Below are positions 5,309 through 5,406 of a stretch of DNA of 5,406 nucleotides, piece after piece. Each line of letters starts with the position of its first letter. Position 1 is the stretch's first letter. Made by a program: the position numbers and the translations under genes. The notes beneath the pieces are model-generated. The model saw only the letters and a list, made by a program, of their open reading frames with translations. It had not been told where the DNA came from and did no database searches. Source of the stretch: Oribacterium sp. UBA4274 (GTDB lineage: Bacteria; Bacillota; Clostridia; Lachnospirales; Lachnospiraceae); the NCBI GenBank assembly GCA_002396005.1, contig DGVW01000059.1, positions 1-5,406 on the forward strand, written 5' to 3'.

Positions 5309-5406
5309 TCATTTTCTTTGCAATTTTTGACATTTTGATCCGCCCTATTGACTCCAGTAACTTTTTTAATTGTTATTTTAGGGCTCTTCAGGGGTAATGG
5401 TGGGTA

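Noticed and set aside
5064..5333. 89-residue minus-strand frame overlapping the promoter and start of the first permease
   Set aside because: Its start lies upstream of the consensus promoter, its 3' half is a shifted frame of the permease, and it shows no domain.
5234..5340. CcpA catabolite-response (cre) site near the operon promoter
   Set aside because: I compared several stretches by eye with TGWAANCGNTNWCA; none keeps the central CG and both flanks.
5342..5384. GCCCTA / TAGGGC inverted repeat as terminator of an upstream gene
   Set aside because: The arms are only 6 bp with a 31-base gap and no adjoining T-run; not enough to call.

Overview
The window looks like a piece of a low-to-moderate G+C Firmicutes chromosome, most likely a clostridial (Lachnospiraceae-type) organism. 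The reasons are strong AGGAG-type ribosome binding sites, a consensus TTGACA/TATAAT promoter, a clostridial-style Y-family polymerase cassette, and a sugar-type ABC operon without its own ATPase. This placement is inferred from gene style only; no marker gene is present.

Left part (1-1325, plus strand): a DNA-damage cassette. It holds the C-terminal end of a Y-family translesion DNA polymerase with a QMDLF clamp-binding motif, a small YolD-like accessory protein, and a complete SRAP (YedK/HMCES) protein that shields abasic sites. The three genes are co-directional with gaps of about 50 bases, each downstream gene has its own ribosome binding site, and the cassette ends at a hairpin terminator whose left arm lies in the last SRAP codons. 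The SOS promoter, if there is one, is upstream of the window.

Middle part (1325-2064): a small XRE-family DNA-binding protein on the minus strand, tail-to-tail with SRAP and sharing the terminator in the opposite direction. Upstream of it are about 480 bases without a confident gene. They contain a 73-base near-continuous palindrome (13-bp perfect arms around a 20-base inner palindrome) followed by a T-rich run on the minus strand, and a 62-codon open stretch that may be a gene remnant.

Right part (2065-5406, minus strand): an ABC importer operon of the CUT1/UgpABE type, read in the order permease, permease, substrate-binding lipoprotein. It is preceded by a consensus sigma-A-type promoter overlapped by an inverted repeat that could be an operator. 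No ATPase gene lies in the window, so the permeases probably use a shared MsmK/UgpC-type ATPase encoded elsewhere. The substrate is probably a sugar, glycerol-3-phosphate or a related polyol phosphate.

I see no clearly undescribed system. The best leads are the polymerase/YolD-like/SRAP combination and the structured element upstream of the XRE gene.
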